From NCBI GenBank assembly GCA_024511395.1, contig JANELJ010000059.1, positions 1 through 9,481 of the forward strand: 9,481 bases of DNA, read 5' to 3'. The translations under genes and the position numbers were made by a program. The notes beneath the pieces were generated by a model. That model worked only from the letters and a program-made list of their open reading frames with translations, made no database searches and had not been told where the DNA came from. Origin of the DNA: Gammaproteobacteria bacterium (GTDB taxonomy: Bacteria; Pseudomonadota; Gammaproteobacteria; GRL18). Below are positions 1 through 6,751 of the stretch, piece after piece; the stretch's first letter is position 1, and each line of letters opens with the position of its first letter.

Positions 1-2
1 TT

Positions 3-26
3 ATAAATCAATGTGCTATGATTTAT
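3..26. repeat. AT-rich inverted repeat after the last glycosyltransferase
   Basis: Perfect 8-bp arms ATAAATCA (3-10) and TGATTTAT (19-26) flank an 8-base loop, 10 bp beyond the stop codon at 37-39. On the minus-strand transcript this would be a weak hairpin. No U-run follows before the window ends, so it is not called a terminator. Confidence 0.35.
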
Positions 27-36
27 TCAGGTCGGA

Positions 37-1224
37 CTATGTAAGTGTTTGAAAAACTTGGATCAGGGAACGAGCTGAGTTTTCCCAGCGGCAGTTATTA
101 CTAACTTTTTTGGCTCGTTGTTGTAAATCTTCCCGTTTTAAGCGATCTTCTAAAAGCTCTCTTAAGTGTTCCGTTATCTGATTGATGTCTTTTGGATCAA
201 CCAGTTGCGCACAGTTTGCCGCAACTTCCGGCATAGAAGCAACATTAGATGTTAGTACAGCAGTATTGCTGCCCATTGCCTCGGCAATGGGCATACCATA
301 GCCTTCATAATGTGAAACATAGGCCATAACTGTCGCTGCCGCATACAGCAGAGGAATATGCGGTTGCCTCACATAGCCCAGGATAATAATTTCCCCGGAA
401 TTTAACAAGGGCTTGATCACGTTTTCGATTTCTTCCGTATGCCAGCCCTTTGTCCCGACCAAAACCAGGGGATAGGCCTGGCGCAGTGATTGCGGCAAAC
501 GGGAAAACGCCTGCACCAACCCTTTAATATTTTTTCTTGGTTCCAGAGTCCCCACCGACAAAACATATTGTTCGGGCAACTGGTAGGCTTGTCTTAACTG
601 CTGCAGTTGACTATCACTATACGGCTGACGAAATATTGGAGCTACAGCAGGCGGTACAATGAAAATTTTCTCTGCAGGGACATTAAATACCGAGATAATT
701 TCCTGTTTGCTAAATTCTGAAATGGCCACCAGGGCATCTGCATCTGCAATAGTATTGGGCAAATGTTTATCCAGCCATTTCAAACGGTCCAAGGGATGAA
801 AATCCGGATAGCGAATATGAGAAAGATCATAAACTGTTGCCACTTTTGCGCCATCAAAAGGGCTAAGAACATAGTTGGATTCCCAGTAAATATGCTCTTT
901 ACATTGCTTAATTTTACTACCGATGATGGCTTGCTGCAGTTGTTGCTTGAGATATCTCGCCGCAGGAATTTTTTTGACAAACTTTTTTAATTGTGCAATT
1001 TTATGCGATGGTGCGGTCGTCCCGGAAGCAGTGGCTTGCTCTTCATGTTCCAGCTCCTGAGCCATATTTAATAATTGCTGGCGGTTATAAAATGCATACG
1101 GCACAAAACCGTCAATGTCCTGAATACTCGGTTGTGTCAATAAGTTCAACAGCAGTTGTTGCGTGTAACGGCCAATGCCTGATAGCGGTGGGATAAGCGG
1201 TGTTGCATTAACCAGTAATTTCAT
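37..1224 (-). CDS. GT4-family glycosyltransferase (mannosyltransferase-like)
   Basis: Predicted cytoplasmic, retaining GT-B glycosyltransferase that adds a sugar from a nucleotide donor to the growing lipid-linked repeat unit. Seen: a glycine-rich N-terminal loop (PPLSGIGRYT, about residues 12-21), the donor-phosphate-binding segment SVGTLEPRKN (about 223-232), and the GT4 EX7E motif in EGYGMPIAE (Glu307 and Glu315). The length of 395 residues is normal for a complete GT4 enzyme. The SVGTLEPRKN type is common in mannosyltransferases of O-antigen and exopolysaccharide clusters, but donor and linkage cannot be read from sequence. The frame opens at a TTG at 1230; I prefer the ATG at 1224, which gives the family-like start MKLLVNATPL. 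That start lies 17 bp inside the end of gmd, so the two are probably translationally coupled and this enzyme may use the sugar made through Gmd. It ends with TAG at 37-39. Confidence 0.9.
   Translation of the reverse strand: MKLLVNATPLIPPLSGIGRYTQQLLLNLLTQPSIQDIDGFVPYAFYNRQQLLNMAQELEHEEQATASGTTAPSHKIAQLKKFVKKIPAARYLKQQLQQAIIGSKIKQCKEHIYWESNYVLSPFDGAKVATVYDLSHIRYPDFHPLDRLKWLDKHLPNTIADADALVAISEFSKQEIISVFNVPAEKIFIVPPAVAPIFRQPYSDSQLQQLRQAYQLPEQYVLSVGTLEPRKNIKGLVQAFSRLPQSLRQAYPLVLVGTKGWHTEEIENVIKPLLNSGEIIILGYVRQPHIPLLYAAATVMAYVSHYEGYGMPIAEAMGSNTAVLTSNVASMPEVAANCAQLVDPKDINQITEHLRELLEDRLKREDLQQRAKKVSNNCRWENSARSLIQVFQTLT
271..292. repeat. 22-bp perfect palindrome inside the glycosyltransferase gene
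   Basis: Arms GCCCATTGCC (271-280) and GGCAATGGGC (283-292) pair perfectly around two bases. The sequence encodes the conserved PIAEAMG part of the EX7E motif, so it may be a by-product of codon choice, but in mRNA it would form a strong hairpin with a tight loop. Confidence 0.6.
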
Positions 1225-2167
1225 CTTCAATCATCATTCTAACCACGTCATCCACATCGTATTGCGCCTGCCAATGCAGTTCTTTTCTAGCCCGGGAAGG
1301 ATCAGCACAGCTACAACGTAATTCTGTAGGGCGTAGAAATTGTTTGTTGTACACGAGATACTTATCGATATCCAGCTCAAAGTAGTCAAATGCTGTTTTT
1401 ACAAAATGTCGCAGGGATACACTTCTGCCTGTAGCAATAACATAATCGTTTGCTTTATCCTGTTGCAGCATCAGCCACATTGCTTCTACATATTCAGGTG
1501 CCCAGCCCCAGTCGCGTATAATATCCAGGTTCCCTAACTGTAACCGTTCCTGTTTTTTTTTGCTGATATTAACGACACTTTTAATAACTTTTTTAGTGAC
1601 AAAACGTTCGCCACGACAAGGTGATTCATGGTTAAACAAATGTCCGGTACAGGCATATATATTATAGGCTTCGCGGTAATTAGTGATTAACCAGTGAGCC
1701 GATACCTTGGCAACGGCATAAGGACTGCGGGGTAAAAAGCATGAGGACTCATTGGACGGATGTTCAGGTGTAGATTCACCAAAACATTCACTGGAGCCTG
1801 CATTGTACAAGCGGGTATCAAGGTTAAGGAAACGAATTGTTTCCAGCAGATTCAGGGTAGCAATATTGATACTTTCCAGGGTTTCTACCGGTTGTTCGAA
1901 AGACAACCCAACGGAACTTTGACCTGCTAGATTATAAACCTCATCTGGACGTACGCGATCAAAAACATAAAGAACACTACGAAAGTCATTAATACTCATA
2001 GCAACAAAATCTATTTGTTCCAGTAGCCCGAATCGCTTCAGGTGAGTAAAGTTAGATCGTTTGGTGTCCCGGGAGGTACCAGTAACCTGATACCCTTTTT
2101 TCAATAGTAATTGTGACAGGTAAGCACCATCCTGACCACTGATTCCACAAATTAATGCCTTTTTCAC
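1208..2167 (-). CDS. gmd: GDP-mannose 4,6-dehydratase
   Basis: Cytoplasmic short-chain dehydrogenase/reductase of the extended type. It converts GDP-D-mannose to GDP-4-dehydro-6-deoxy-D-mannose, the branch point to GDP-rhamnose, GDP-fucose, GDP-perosamine and related sugars. Seen: the NADP-binding motif GISGQDG (8-14), the catalytic segment SSE (125-127; Ser replaces the Thr of the E. coli enzyme, a common variant), the YxxxK pair Tyr150/Lys154, the Gmd-specific stretch FNHESP (178-183) followed by RGERFVT, LGNLDIIRDWG (211-221), and RPTE (279-282). Length 319 is slightly short of the 320-375 usual in the family, but all motifs are present. The start is GTG with a clear AAGGA six bases upstream. 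A run of nine A residues encodes Lys203-205. It overlaps the following glycosyltransferase. No Rmd, Fcl or Per partner is visible in the window, so the final sugar is unknown. Confidence 0.93.
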   Translation of the reverse strand: MKKALICGISGQDGAYLSQLLLKKGYQVTGTSRDTKRSNFTHLKRFGLLEQIDFVAMSINDFRSVLYVFDRVRPDEVYNLAGQSSVGLSFEQPVETLESINIATLNLLETIRFLNLDTRLYNAGSSECFGESTPEHPSNESSCFLPRSPYAVAKVSAHWLITNYREAYNIYACTGHLFNHESPCRGERFVTKKVIKSVVNISKKKQERLQLGNLDIIRDWGWAPEYVEAMWLMLQQDKANDYVIATGRSVSLRHFVKTAFDYFELDIDKYLVYNKQFLRPTELRCSCADPSRARKELHWQAQYDVDDVVRMMIEDEITG

Positions 2168-2173
2168 TTGCTG

Positions 2174-2178
2174 TCCTT
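2174..2178 (-). promoter_or_regulatory. Ribosome binding site of gmd
   Basis: On the minus strand AAGGA stands six bases before the GTG at 2165-2167. This supports GTG as the true start of gmd, because the encoded N-terminus (MKKALICGISGQDG) places the nucleotide-binding glycine motif exactly where the family has it. Confidence 0.75.
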
Positions 2179-2246
2179 AAGTGTGTTCCAATTTATGAGC
2201 CTTTTCTTTAAGAAAACAGTTCAATTTTAGAATAAACCTTAACTTG

Positions 2247-3551
2247 CTAATTGACCCAACTGTTAAGTTCCAGTATATCACTTTCGGTAATTGTTCCGGC
2301 GGCGCTTTTTAATCTGACCTGATTTTTTATATAGTTATATTTTGCCTTCTGGTGCTCTAACTGAGCCTTTAAAAAATCAGTATCTGCGTCAAGTACGTTA
2401 TTTACCGTTGCGGTACCATATTTAAATCCGGCACGCATTGATTCTGCACGCTTCTGTTCGGATTCAATACGACGACGGGTAGCCTTGATTTTTAGTACAT
2501 CGGATTTCAAATTAAGATAATGTTCTCGCAGTTGCTGCTCAACCTTACGTCTGGTTTCTATTTCTACCTGCCTGGCAATTTCCAGGCGATAGACGCTTTC
2601 ACGTTTTTGTGCCGAAATACCACCGCCCAGATAAAGAGGTTGTGTAAAACTAAGGGCAATGGTGGAGGTATCCGTTACCGGACGAGGAGCATTATCATAA
2701 CCGGTATCCTGGTGAGACTGTGTAAAACCCAGACTCAGGCGCGGTGCCCACCCTGCATTTTTTACCGCAACATCCTGTTTTGCCGCCTCTATATTACTTT
2801 TATTAGCCGCCAGTGTAGGGTTGTTTTTTAAGGCCAGTTCGACCCATTGTTCAATGGAATCATCGGGCGGTAAAAACTTCAGTTGTTCCTTTAATGGCGA
2901 CAGTTTTTTTACCCGGGTACCAATAACTTCATATAGACGTTCATAGGCCACGGACAGTGCAGCCTCAGCCTCAATTTCTGTACTCAGTGCCAGATCCAGT
3001 CGGGCTTCCGCTTCATATAAGCCTGTAATAGGTACCAACTGCCGCTCATACAAGGCTTTAAGCTGCTCAACATTTTTAGTAATAGTCTGGGTGTTTTTTC
3101 TGCTTAAGCTCAGAGCATCTTCAGCTTCCAGAACATTAAAATATAGCTCCACCACTTTAACGATGAGATCACTTTGGGCCTGTATATAGTCGTTACTGGT
3201 TTTATCTATGAGATGCTTATATTTTATATTATCACGCCAGGCCTGTAGATCAAACAGTACCTGAGTAATATTGAGCTTAGCACTTTTACCACTATAACGC
3301 TGGGTATCATAACCTGATACACGCAGTTCATTTTCGGATAATGCGCCGTTCAAAGAAGCCTGAGGATAGAGCTTTGCTTCGGCCTGCTGCTGCACTTCCT
3401 GGCTGGTTAATACATTCAGGTTGGCAGCAATGGATACGGGATCTGAACGCACAGCATTATTATAAACTTCGAGTAGATCAGCACTGAAAACCGGCGTATA
3501 AAATAACCATGCCATTGCCAGTGTTATCAGATATTGCAATAATTTTTTCAT
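2247..3551 (-). CDS. TolC-family type I secretion outer membrane protein
   Basis: Predicted trimeric outer membrane channel-tunnel that receives substrate from the ABC transporter/adaptor pair encoded just upstream. Seen: an N-terminal signal peptide (Lys2-Lys3, hydrophobic core about 4-22, cleavage near residue 23 or 24, then DLLEVYNNA as in mature TolC-like proteins). The internal duplication of the family is visible: SDPVSIAANLNV (36-47) matches NNPTLAANKSNI (243-254), and TQVLFDLQAW (96-105) matches TQPLYLGGGI (303-312). Long amphipathic helices between them are typical of the periplasmic alpha barrel. The C-terminal segment YGTATVNNVLDADTD (378-392) is also typical. Length 434 is that of dedicated type I partners, shorter than E. 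coli TolC. The ATG lies 2 bp after the adaptor stop, with AGAAGA just upstream inside the adaptor gene, so it is cotranscribed and probably coupled. A dedicated copy here implies a self-contained exporter. Confidence 0.93.
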   Translation of the reverse strand: MKKLLQYLITLAMAWLFYTPVFSADLLEVYNNAVRSDPVSIAANLNVLTSQEVQQQAEAKLYPQASLNGALSENELRVSGYDTQRYSGKSAKLNITQVLFDLQAWRDNIKYKHLIDKTSNDYIQAQSDLIVKVVELYFNVLEAEDALSLSRKNTQTITKNVEQLKALYERQLVPITGLYEAEARLDLALSTEIEAEAALSVAYERLYEVIGTRVKKLSPLKEQLKFLPPDDSIEQWVELALKNNPTLAANKSNIEAAKQDVAVKNAGWAPRLSLGFTQSHQDTGYDNAPRPVTDTSTIALSFTQPLYLGGGISAQKRESVYRLEIARQVEIETRRKVEQQLREHYLNLKSDVLKIKATRRRIESEQKRAESMRAGFKYGTATVNNVLDADTDFLKAQLEHQKAKYNYIKNQVRLKSAAGTITESDILELNSWVN

Positions 3552-3553
3552 TT

Positions 3554-4891
3554 CTAATCTTCTATGAAAGAACGAGCTAAGCGGTTGGTAGCCGGCTGTA
3601 TCAAATATTCAAACAGGGTACGTTCGCCCGTTTTTATCAAAACCTCAGCAGGCATACCCGGCAAGAGTTTCAGATCACCCAGTTTTTTATAACCCTCCGG
3701 GGTCACTCCGATTCGAACCAGATAGTAAGGCACACCGGTATTTTCATCGGTTAGAATATCTGCGGATACGGTAAGAACCTCACCTTCAATTACAGGTGTT
3801 GTTGCACTTTCAAATGCACTAAAACGGATTTCTGACACTAAGCCCACATGCACCTTATCAATATCAACCGGGGATACCCGTGCTTCTACAATCAGGTTTT
3901 CTCCCTGTGGTACAATTTCCAGAATAGGCTTACCCGGTGCAATTACACCACCTATGGTATGTACCGATAAGCCCAACACCATCCCCGAGTCCGGGGCGAC
4001 AATATTTGTATGACTTAATTTATCCTGCAAAGCCAGACGTCTTTCCTGCAGATCATTTATCTGCATGACTGTTTCGCTTAATTGTTCTGCTACTTCCAGT
4101 TGATGCCGGTTTTCGATTTGAATGATCTCAAGTTTGGTTTCGCCCATTTTAATTTTTAAGGCCATCATTTGTGAACTGTTCTGAGCTGTTTCTCCTTCCA
4201 GTTCAGCCACCCGACGTTCCATTTCTCTCATACGAGTTTTATCCGTAAAGCCCTGTTTTAACAATACCTGAAAATCAACAATTTCTTCCTTGAATAATCT
4301 GATTTGTTTTCTATTACTTTTTTGCTGCTCTCTCAGGCCATTAATTTGTTCCTGGAGTTGTTCAATACGTTGTTTTAGTACTTCTATCTCCCCTTCTCTA
4401 GCAGTTTTTCGGGTATTAAACACCCGTTCCTGGATCCGCATCAGTTCTATGACATCGGGATCGTCAGTGTTTGCTTTAAGGTAATCATCAAATTGAATGC
4501 TTTCCCGATTGTCTCGCTCTGCTTCTAACCTTGCCGAAAGCGCCAAGACTGCCTTGTATTGAGCTTCTATAATTTCTAATTGTGCTTTAAGCTGAGTATC
4601 ATCAAGGACAATTAACAAGTCTCCTTTTTTTACCATTTGACCGTCTTTAATGGCAATTTCCTTGACAATTCCGCCTTCCAGATGCTGGATAGTTTTGCGA
4701 CTGTCTTCCACAGCGACAAATCCTGGCGCATAGGCGGCACTGCCTAAGGGAGCAAATGTCGACCAGCCAATGAAGAATCCAAATACCAGTATTATGGTTA
4801 CAAAACCAATTAACCTTGGTGTTCTGTCATCAGTATCTACTAAACCTTCCAGATCAGCAGCACTTTGCTTGATGTTATTTTCATTTGACAT
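3554..4891 (-). CDS. prtE: HlyD/PrtE-family type I secretion membrane fusion protein
   Basis: Periplasmic adaptor joining the inner-membrane ABC transporter to the outer membrane channel. Seen, in the 445-residue form: a short cytoplasmic N-terminus, one transmembrane segment (about 26-45), a split lipoyl-like domain opening with QHLEGGIVKEI (69-79) and VKKGDLLIVLDD (87-98), a long Gln/Glu/Arg-rich coiled-coil hairpin (about 100-300), then beta-barrel and C-terminal segments including LPGMPAEVLIKTGERT (410-425), a hallmark of the PrtE/HlyD type I group. The frame opens at a TTG at 4906. I prefer the ATG at 4891 because GAGAG lies eight bases upstream of it and the resulting protein begins MSNENN. 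It starts 22 bp after the ABC transporter stop and ends 2 bp before the TolC-like gene. The symbol reflects the family; the true substrate is unknown. Confidence 0.93.
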   Translation of the reverse strand: MSNENNIKQSAADLEGLVDTDDRTPRLIGFVTIILVFGFFIGWSTFAPLGSAAYAPGFVAVEDSRKTIQHLEGGIVKEIAIKDGQMVKKGDLLIVLDDTQLKAQLEIIEAQYKAVLALSARLEAERDNRESIQFDDYLKANTDDPDVIELMRIQERVFNTRKTAREGEIEVLKQRIEQLQEQINGLREQQKSNRKQIRLFKEEIVDFQVLLKQGFTDKTRMREMERRVAELEGETAQNSSQMMALKIKMGETKLEIIQIENRHQLEVAEQLSETVMQINDLQERRLALQDKLSHTNIVAPDSGMVLGLSVHTIGGVIAPGKPILEIVPQGENLIVEARVSPVDIDKVHVGLVSEIRFSAFESATTPVIEGEVLTVSADILTDENTGVPYYLVRIGVTPEGYKKLGDLKLLPGMPAEVLIKTGERTLFEYLIQPATNRLARSFIED

Positions 4892-4899
4892 TGATATCG

Positions 4900-4904
4900 C
4901 TCTC
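4900..4904 (-). promoter_or_regulatory. Ribosome binding site deciding the adaptor start
   Basis: GAGAG on the minus strand, eight bases before the ATG at 4889-4891. It favours this ATG over the in-frame TTG at 4906, which overlaps this site and has no comparable sequence at a proper distance. Confidence 0.6.
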
Positions 4905-4913
4905 AAAAGGCTA

Positions 4914-6665
4914 CTAGCTGGAAACTGAAGGTTTCATGGAAGATGCTCCAGGTGCAGTTTTTTGCGCTATCTGCACCTGCTGTTGCATTTGTGCAAGTTT
5001 GGCCAGTACATCAGGACGAGGACCAAATAAAGATACCATGCCTTCAGCCATAACCAGAATTTTATCTACCTGGTTAATAATATTGACTTTATGGGTAATG
5101 ATGATAACCGTGCAACCTTGCTGCCTGAGGTTTTGCAAAGCTGTTGATAAGGCTTTTTCTCCCACATCATCTAGGTTTGAATTGGGTTCATCCAGTACTA
5201 TAAAAGCCGGATTACCATACATTGCTCTGGCTAAACCAATGCGTTGCCTTTGCCCGCCCGATAATACACCGCCACTACCACCAATAACGGTATCATAGCC
5301 ATCTGGCAGACGCAGAATCATTTCATGTACACCCGCAGCCTGAGCGGCCTTGATAACATCTTTTGGTACAACTTCTCCAAATCTGGCTATATTTTCACTA
5401 ATAGTACCATCAAACAACTCAATATCCTGTGGTAAATAACCGATGTGACGTCCCAGTTCCATCCGGTTCCAGGTATAAATGTCAGCATTGTCTAACCGCA
5501 CTTTTCCCGTGCTGGCCGGCCATAAGCCCAGAAGTGCTCGAGCCAGAGTCGATTTACCAGCGGCACTGGGTCCGATAATTGCCAGCGATTCTCCTTTATC
5601 AATAGAGAAGTTAATACCTTTTAATATAGGCAGCCTGGCACCGGGCGGTTTAACAACAATATTTTCTACTCTTAAATACCCCTGTGGCTCAGGTAATGAC
5701 ATGGTTTCTTTTTCCTCAGGCACTACTTTGAGAAGATCATTTAATCGCTCATAAGCACCACGAGCCGAAACAAAACCTTTCCACGAACCTATCATCAAAT
5801 CAACGGGAGACAAAGCACGTCCAAGCAATATGGAGCCGGCAATCATTAATCCCGGGGTAATTTCCTGCTGTATAACCAGGTAAGCCCCAAGCCCCAGAAT
5901 CAGGGACTGGACAGTCAGGCGGAAGGATTTAGAGATAGATGAAATTAAACCTGCTCGTTTACTGGCCAGCGCCTGTAAGTTGATGACCTGATTGTTCATT
6001 TTTTGCCAACGCTGACGAATATTATCCATCATGCCCATGGATTCGATAACTTCCACGTTGCGTAAATTTTTGTTCAGGAAATTATTAGAGGCAATTGATA
6101 CTTTATTAGCCTCTCCTAAAAGCCCGGAACTGGTTTTTTCATTCACTACAGCCAGAACAATCAAAATAATACTCGAACCTACTGCAACCCAACCAAACAA
6201 GGGATGAAATAAAAACATAACAGCAATATAGATGGGTAACCATGGAGCGTCAAAGAAAGCAAACAGGCCGTTACCTGTCAAAAATTGCCGTAAATTGTTC
6301 AAATCGCTGATCGGCTGTGAACTACTGGCAATGCCACTGCTATTGAGACTATTGCGAAAAGTTGCATTAAACAGGCGTTCATTCAATAGTACTGCCAGAT
6401 TGGCTCCTGCCTTGACTAAAATTTGAGAACGTACCCATTCAAGGATCCCCAAAGTCAATAACATCACCACGACAATCAATGTCAATAAAAGTAAAGTAGA
6501 TTCACTACGACTGGTGACCACCCTGTCATAAACCTGCAACATATAAAGAGCAGGTACCAGCATAATCACATTAATAAATAAACTGAAGAAACCGGCGATG
6601 CTAAAATAACTACGACATGATTTTAAGGCTAATTGTAAATCAGTAAACTGATTTTTCTGTTTCAT
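4914..6665 (-). CDS. prtD: PrtD-family type I secretion ABC transporter (permease/ATPase)
   Basis: Inner-membrane half-transporter that dimerises and powers one-step export of a protein from cytoplasm to outside through the adaptor and TolC-like channel. Seen: a transmembrane domain with hydrophobic segments at about 20-44, 57-76, 143-175 and 248-285, then a nucleotide-binding domain with Walker A GPSAAGKST (365-373), Q-loop Gln413 in YLPQDIELFDG, signature LSGGQRQR (468-475), Walker B FIVLDEP (488-494, catalytic Glu493) and H-loop His525. All ATPase residues are intact. The N-terminus has neither a C39 peptidase nor a C39-like domain. It therefore belongs to the PrtD/AprD/PrsD group, which exports RTX proteases, lipases, glycanases or adhesins with uncleaved C-terminal signals, and not to the bacteriocin or HlyB groups. 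Length 583 is normal. It leads a tight three-gene set with a good Shine-Dalgarno and a probable promoter of its own. No substrate gene is adjacent. Confidence 0.95.
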   Translation of the reverse strand: MKQKNQFTDLQLALKSCRSYFSIAGFFSLFINVIMLVPALYMLQVYDRVVTSRSESTLLLLTLIVVVMLLTLGILEWVRSQILVKAGANLAVLLNERLFNATFRNSLNSSGIASSSQPISDLNNLRQFLTGNGLFAFFDAPWLPIYIAVMFLFHPLFGWVAVGSSIILIVLAVVNEKTSSGLLGEANKVSIASNNFLNKNLRNVEVIESMGMMDNIRQRWQKMNNQVINLQALASKRAGLISSISKSFRLTVQSLILGLGAYLVIQQEITPGLMIAGSILLGRALSPVDLMIGSWKGFVSARGAYERLNDLLKVVPEEKETMSLPEPQGYLRVENIVVKPPGARLPILKGINFSIDKGESLAIIGPSAAGKSTLARALLGLWPASTGKVRLDNADIYTWNRMELGRHIGYLPQDIELFDGTISENIARFGEVVPKDVIKAAQAAGVHEMILRLPDGYDTVIGGSGGVLSGGQRQRIGLARAMYGNPAFIVLDEPNSNLDDVGEKALSTALQNLRQQGCTVIIITHKVNIINQVDKILVMAEGMVSLFGPRPDVLAKLAQMQQQVQIAQKTAPGASSMKPSVSS

Positions 6666-6667
6666 TT

Positions 6668-6675
6668 ACTCTCTC
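6668..6675 (-). promoter_or_regulatory. Ribosome binding site of the ABC transporter gene
   Basis: GAGAGAGT on the minus strand, beginning ten bases before the ATG at 6663-6665. It is purine-rich and properly placed, and supports this start, which gives the expected N-terminal segment before the first membrane helix. Confidence 0.6.
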
Positions 6676-6700
6676 AAAGCAACAGATAAATAAAATGGAA

Positions 6701-6709
6701 ATTATAACA
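6701..6709 (-). promoter_or_regulatory. Probable extended -10 promoter for the type I secretion operon
   Basis: The minus strand reads TGTTATAAT, a perfect TGn extended -10 with a consensus TATAAT. It lies in the 86-bp gap between the priming transferase and the ABC transporter. No good -35 hexamer is found at 16-18 bp, but extended -10 promoters do not need one. The expected transcription start is near 6694, giving a leader of roughly 30 bases that contains the ribosome binding site. The gap has no recognisable terminator, so read-through from upstream is also possible. Confidence 0.55.
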
Positions 6710-6751
6710 AATTAATACATCCAAGGCTACAGGACACGCTTTCTGTTTTAA

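Noticed and set aside
763..1196. Plus-strand open frames opposite the glycosyltransferase gene
   Set aside because: They are short, have no recognisable domain, and lie antisense to a gene with clear GT4 motifs, so they are shadows.
2168..2246. Promoter or terminator in the gap between the tolC-like gene and gmd
   Set aside because: A TAAAAT -10-like hexamer has no usable -35. The perfect AT-only-core repeat TTTTCTT/AAGAAAA (2202-2216) has a one-base centre, a weak stem and no following T-run on the minus strand. I cannot support either call.
2570..2587. Inverted repeat GCCTGG / CCAGGC inside the tolC-like gene
   Set aside because: Six-base arms with a six-base loop inside conserved coding sequence; expected by chance and without other support.
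3983..3996. CCCCG / CGGGG hairpin inside the adaptor gene
   Set aside because: Five-base arms in coding sequence with no T-run; not a terminator.
4936..5298. 120-codon plus-strand open frame opposite the ABC transporter
   Set aside because: It is the antisense reading of the conserved ATPase domain, cysteine-rich and without family features.
4914..6665. Bacteriocin or peptidase-containing exporter
   Set aside because: There is no N-terminal C39 or C39-like domain; the protein begins directly with the membrane domain, and the 583-residue length fits the PrtD group.
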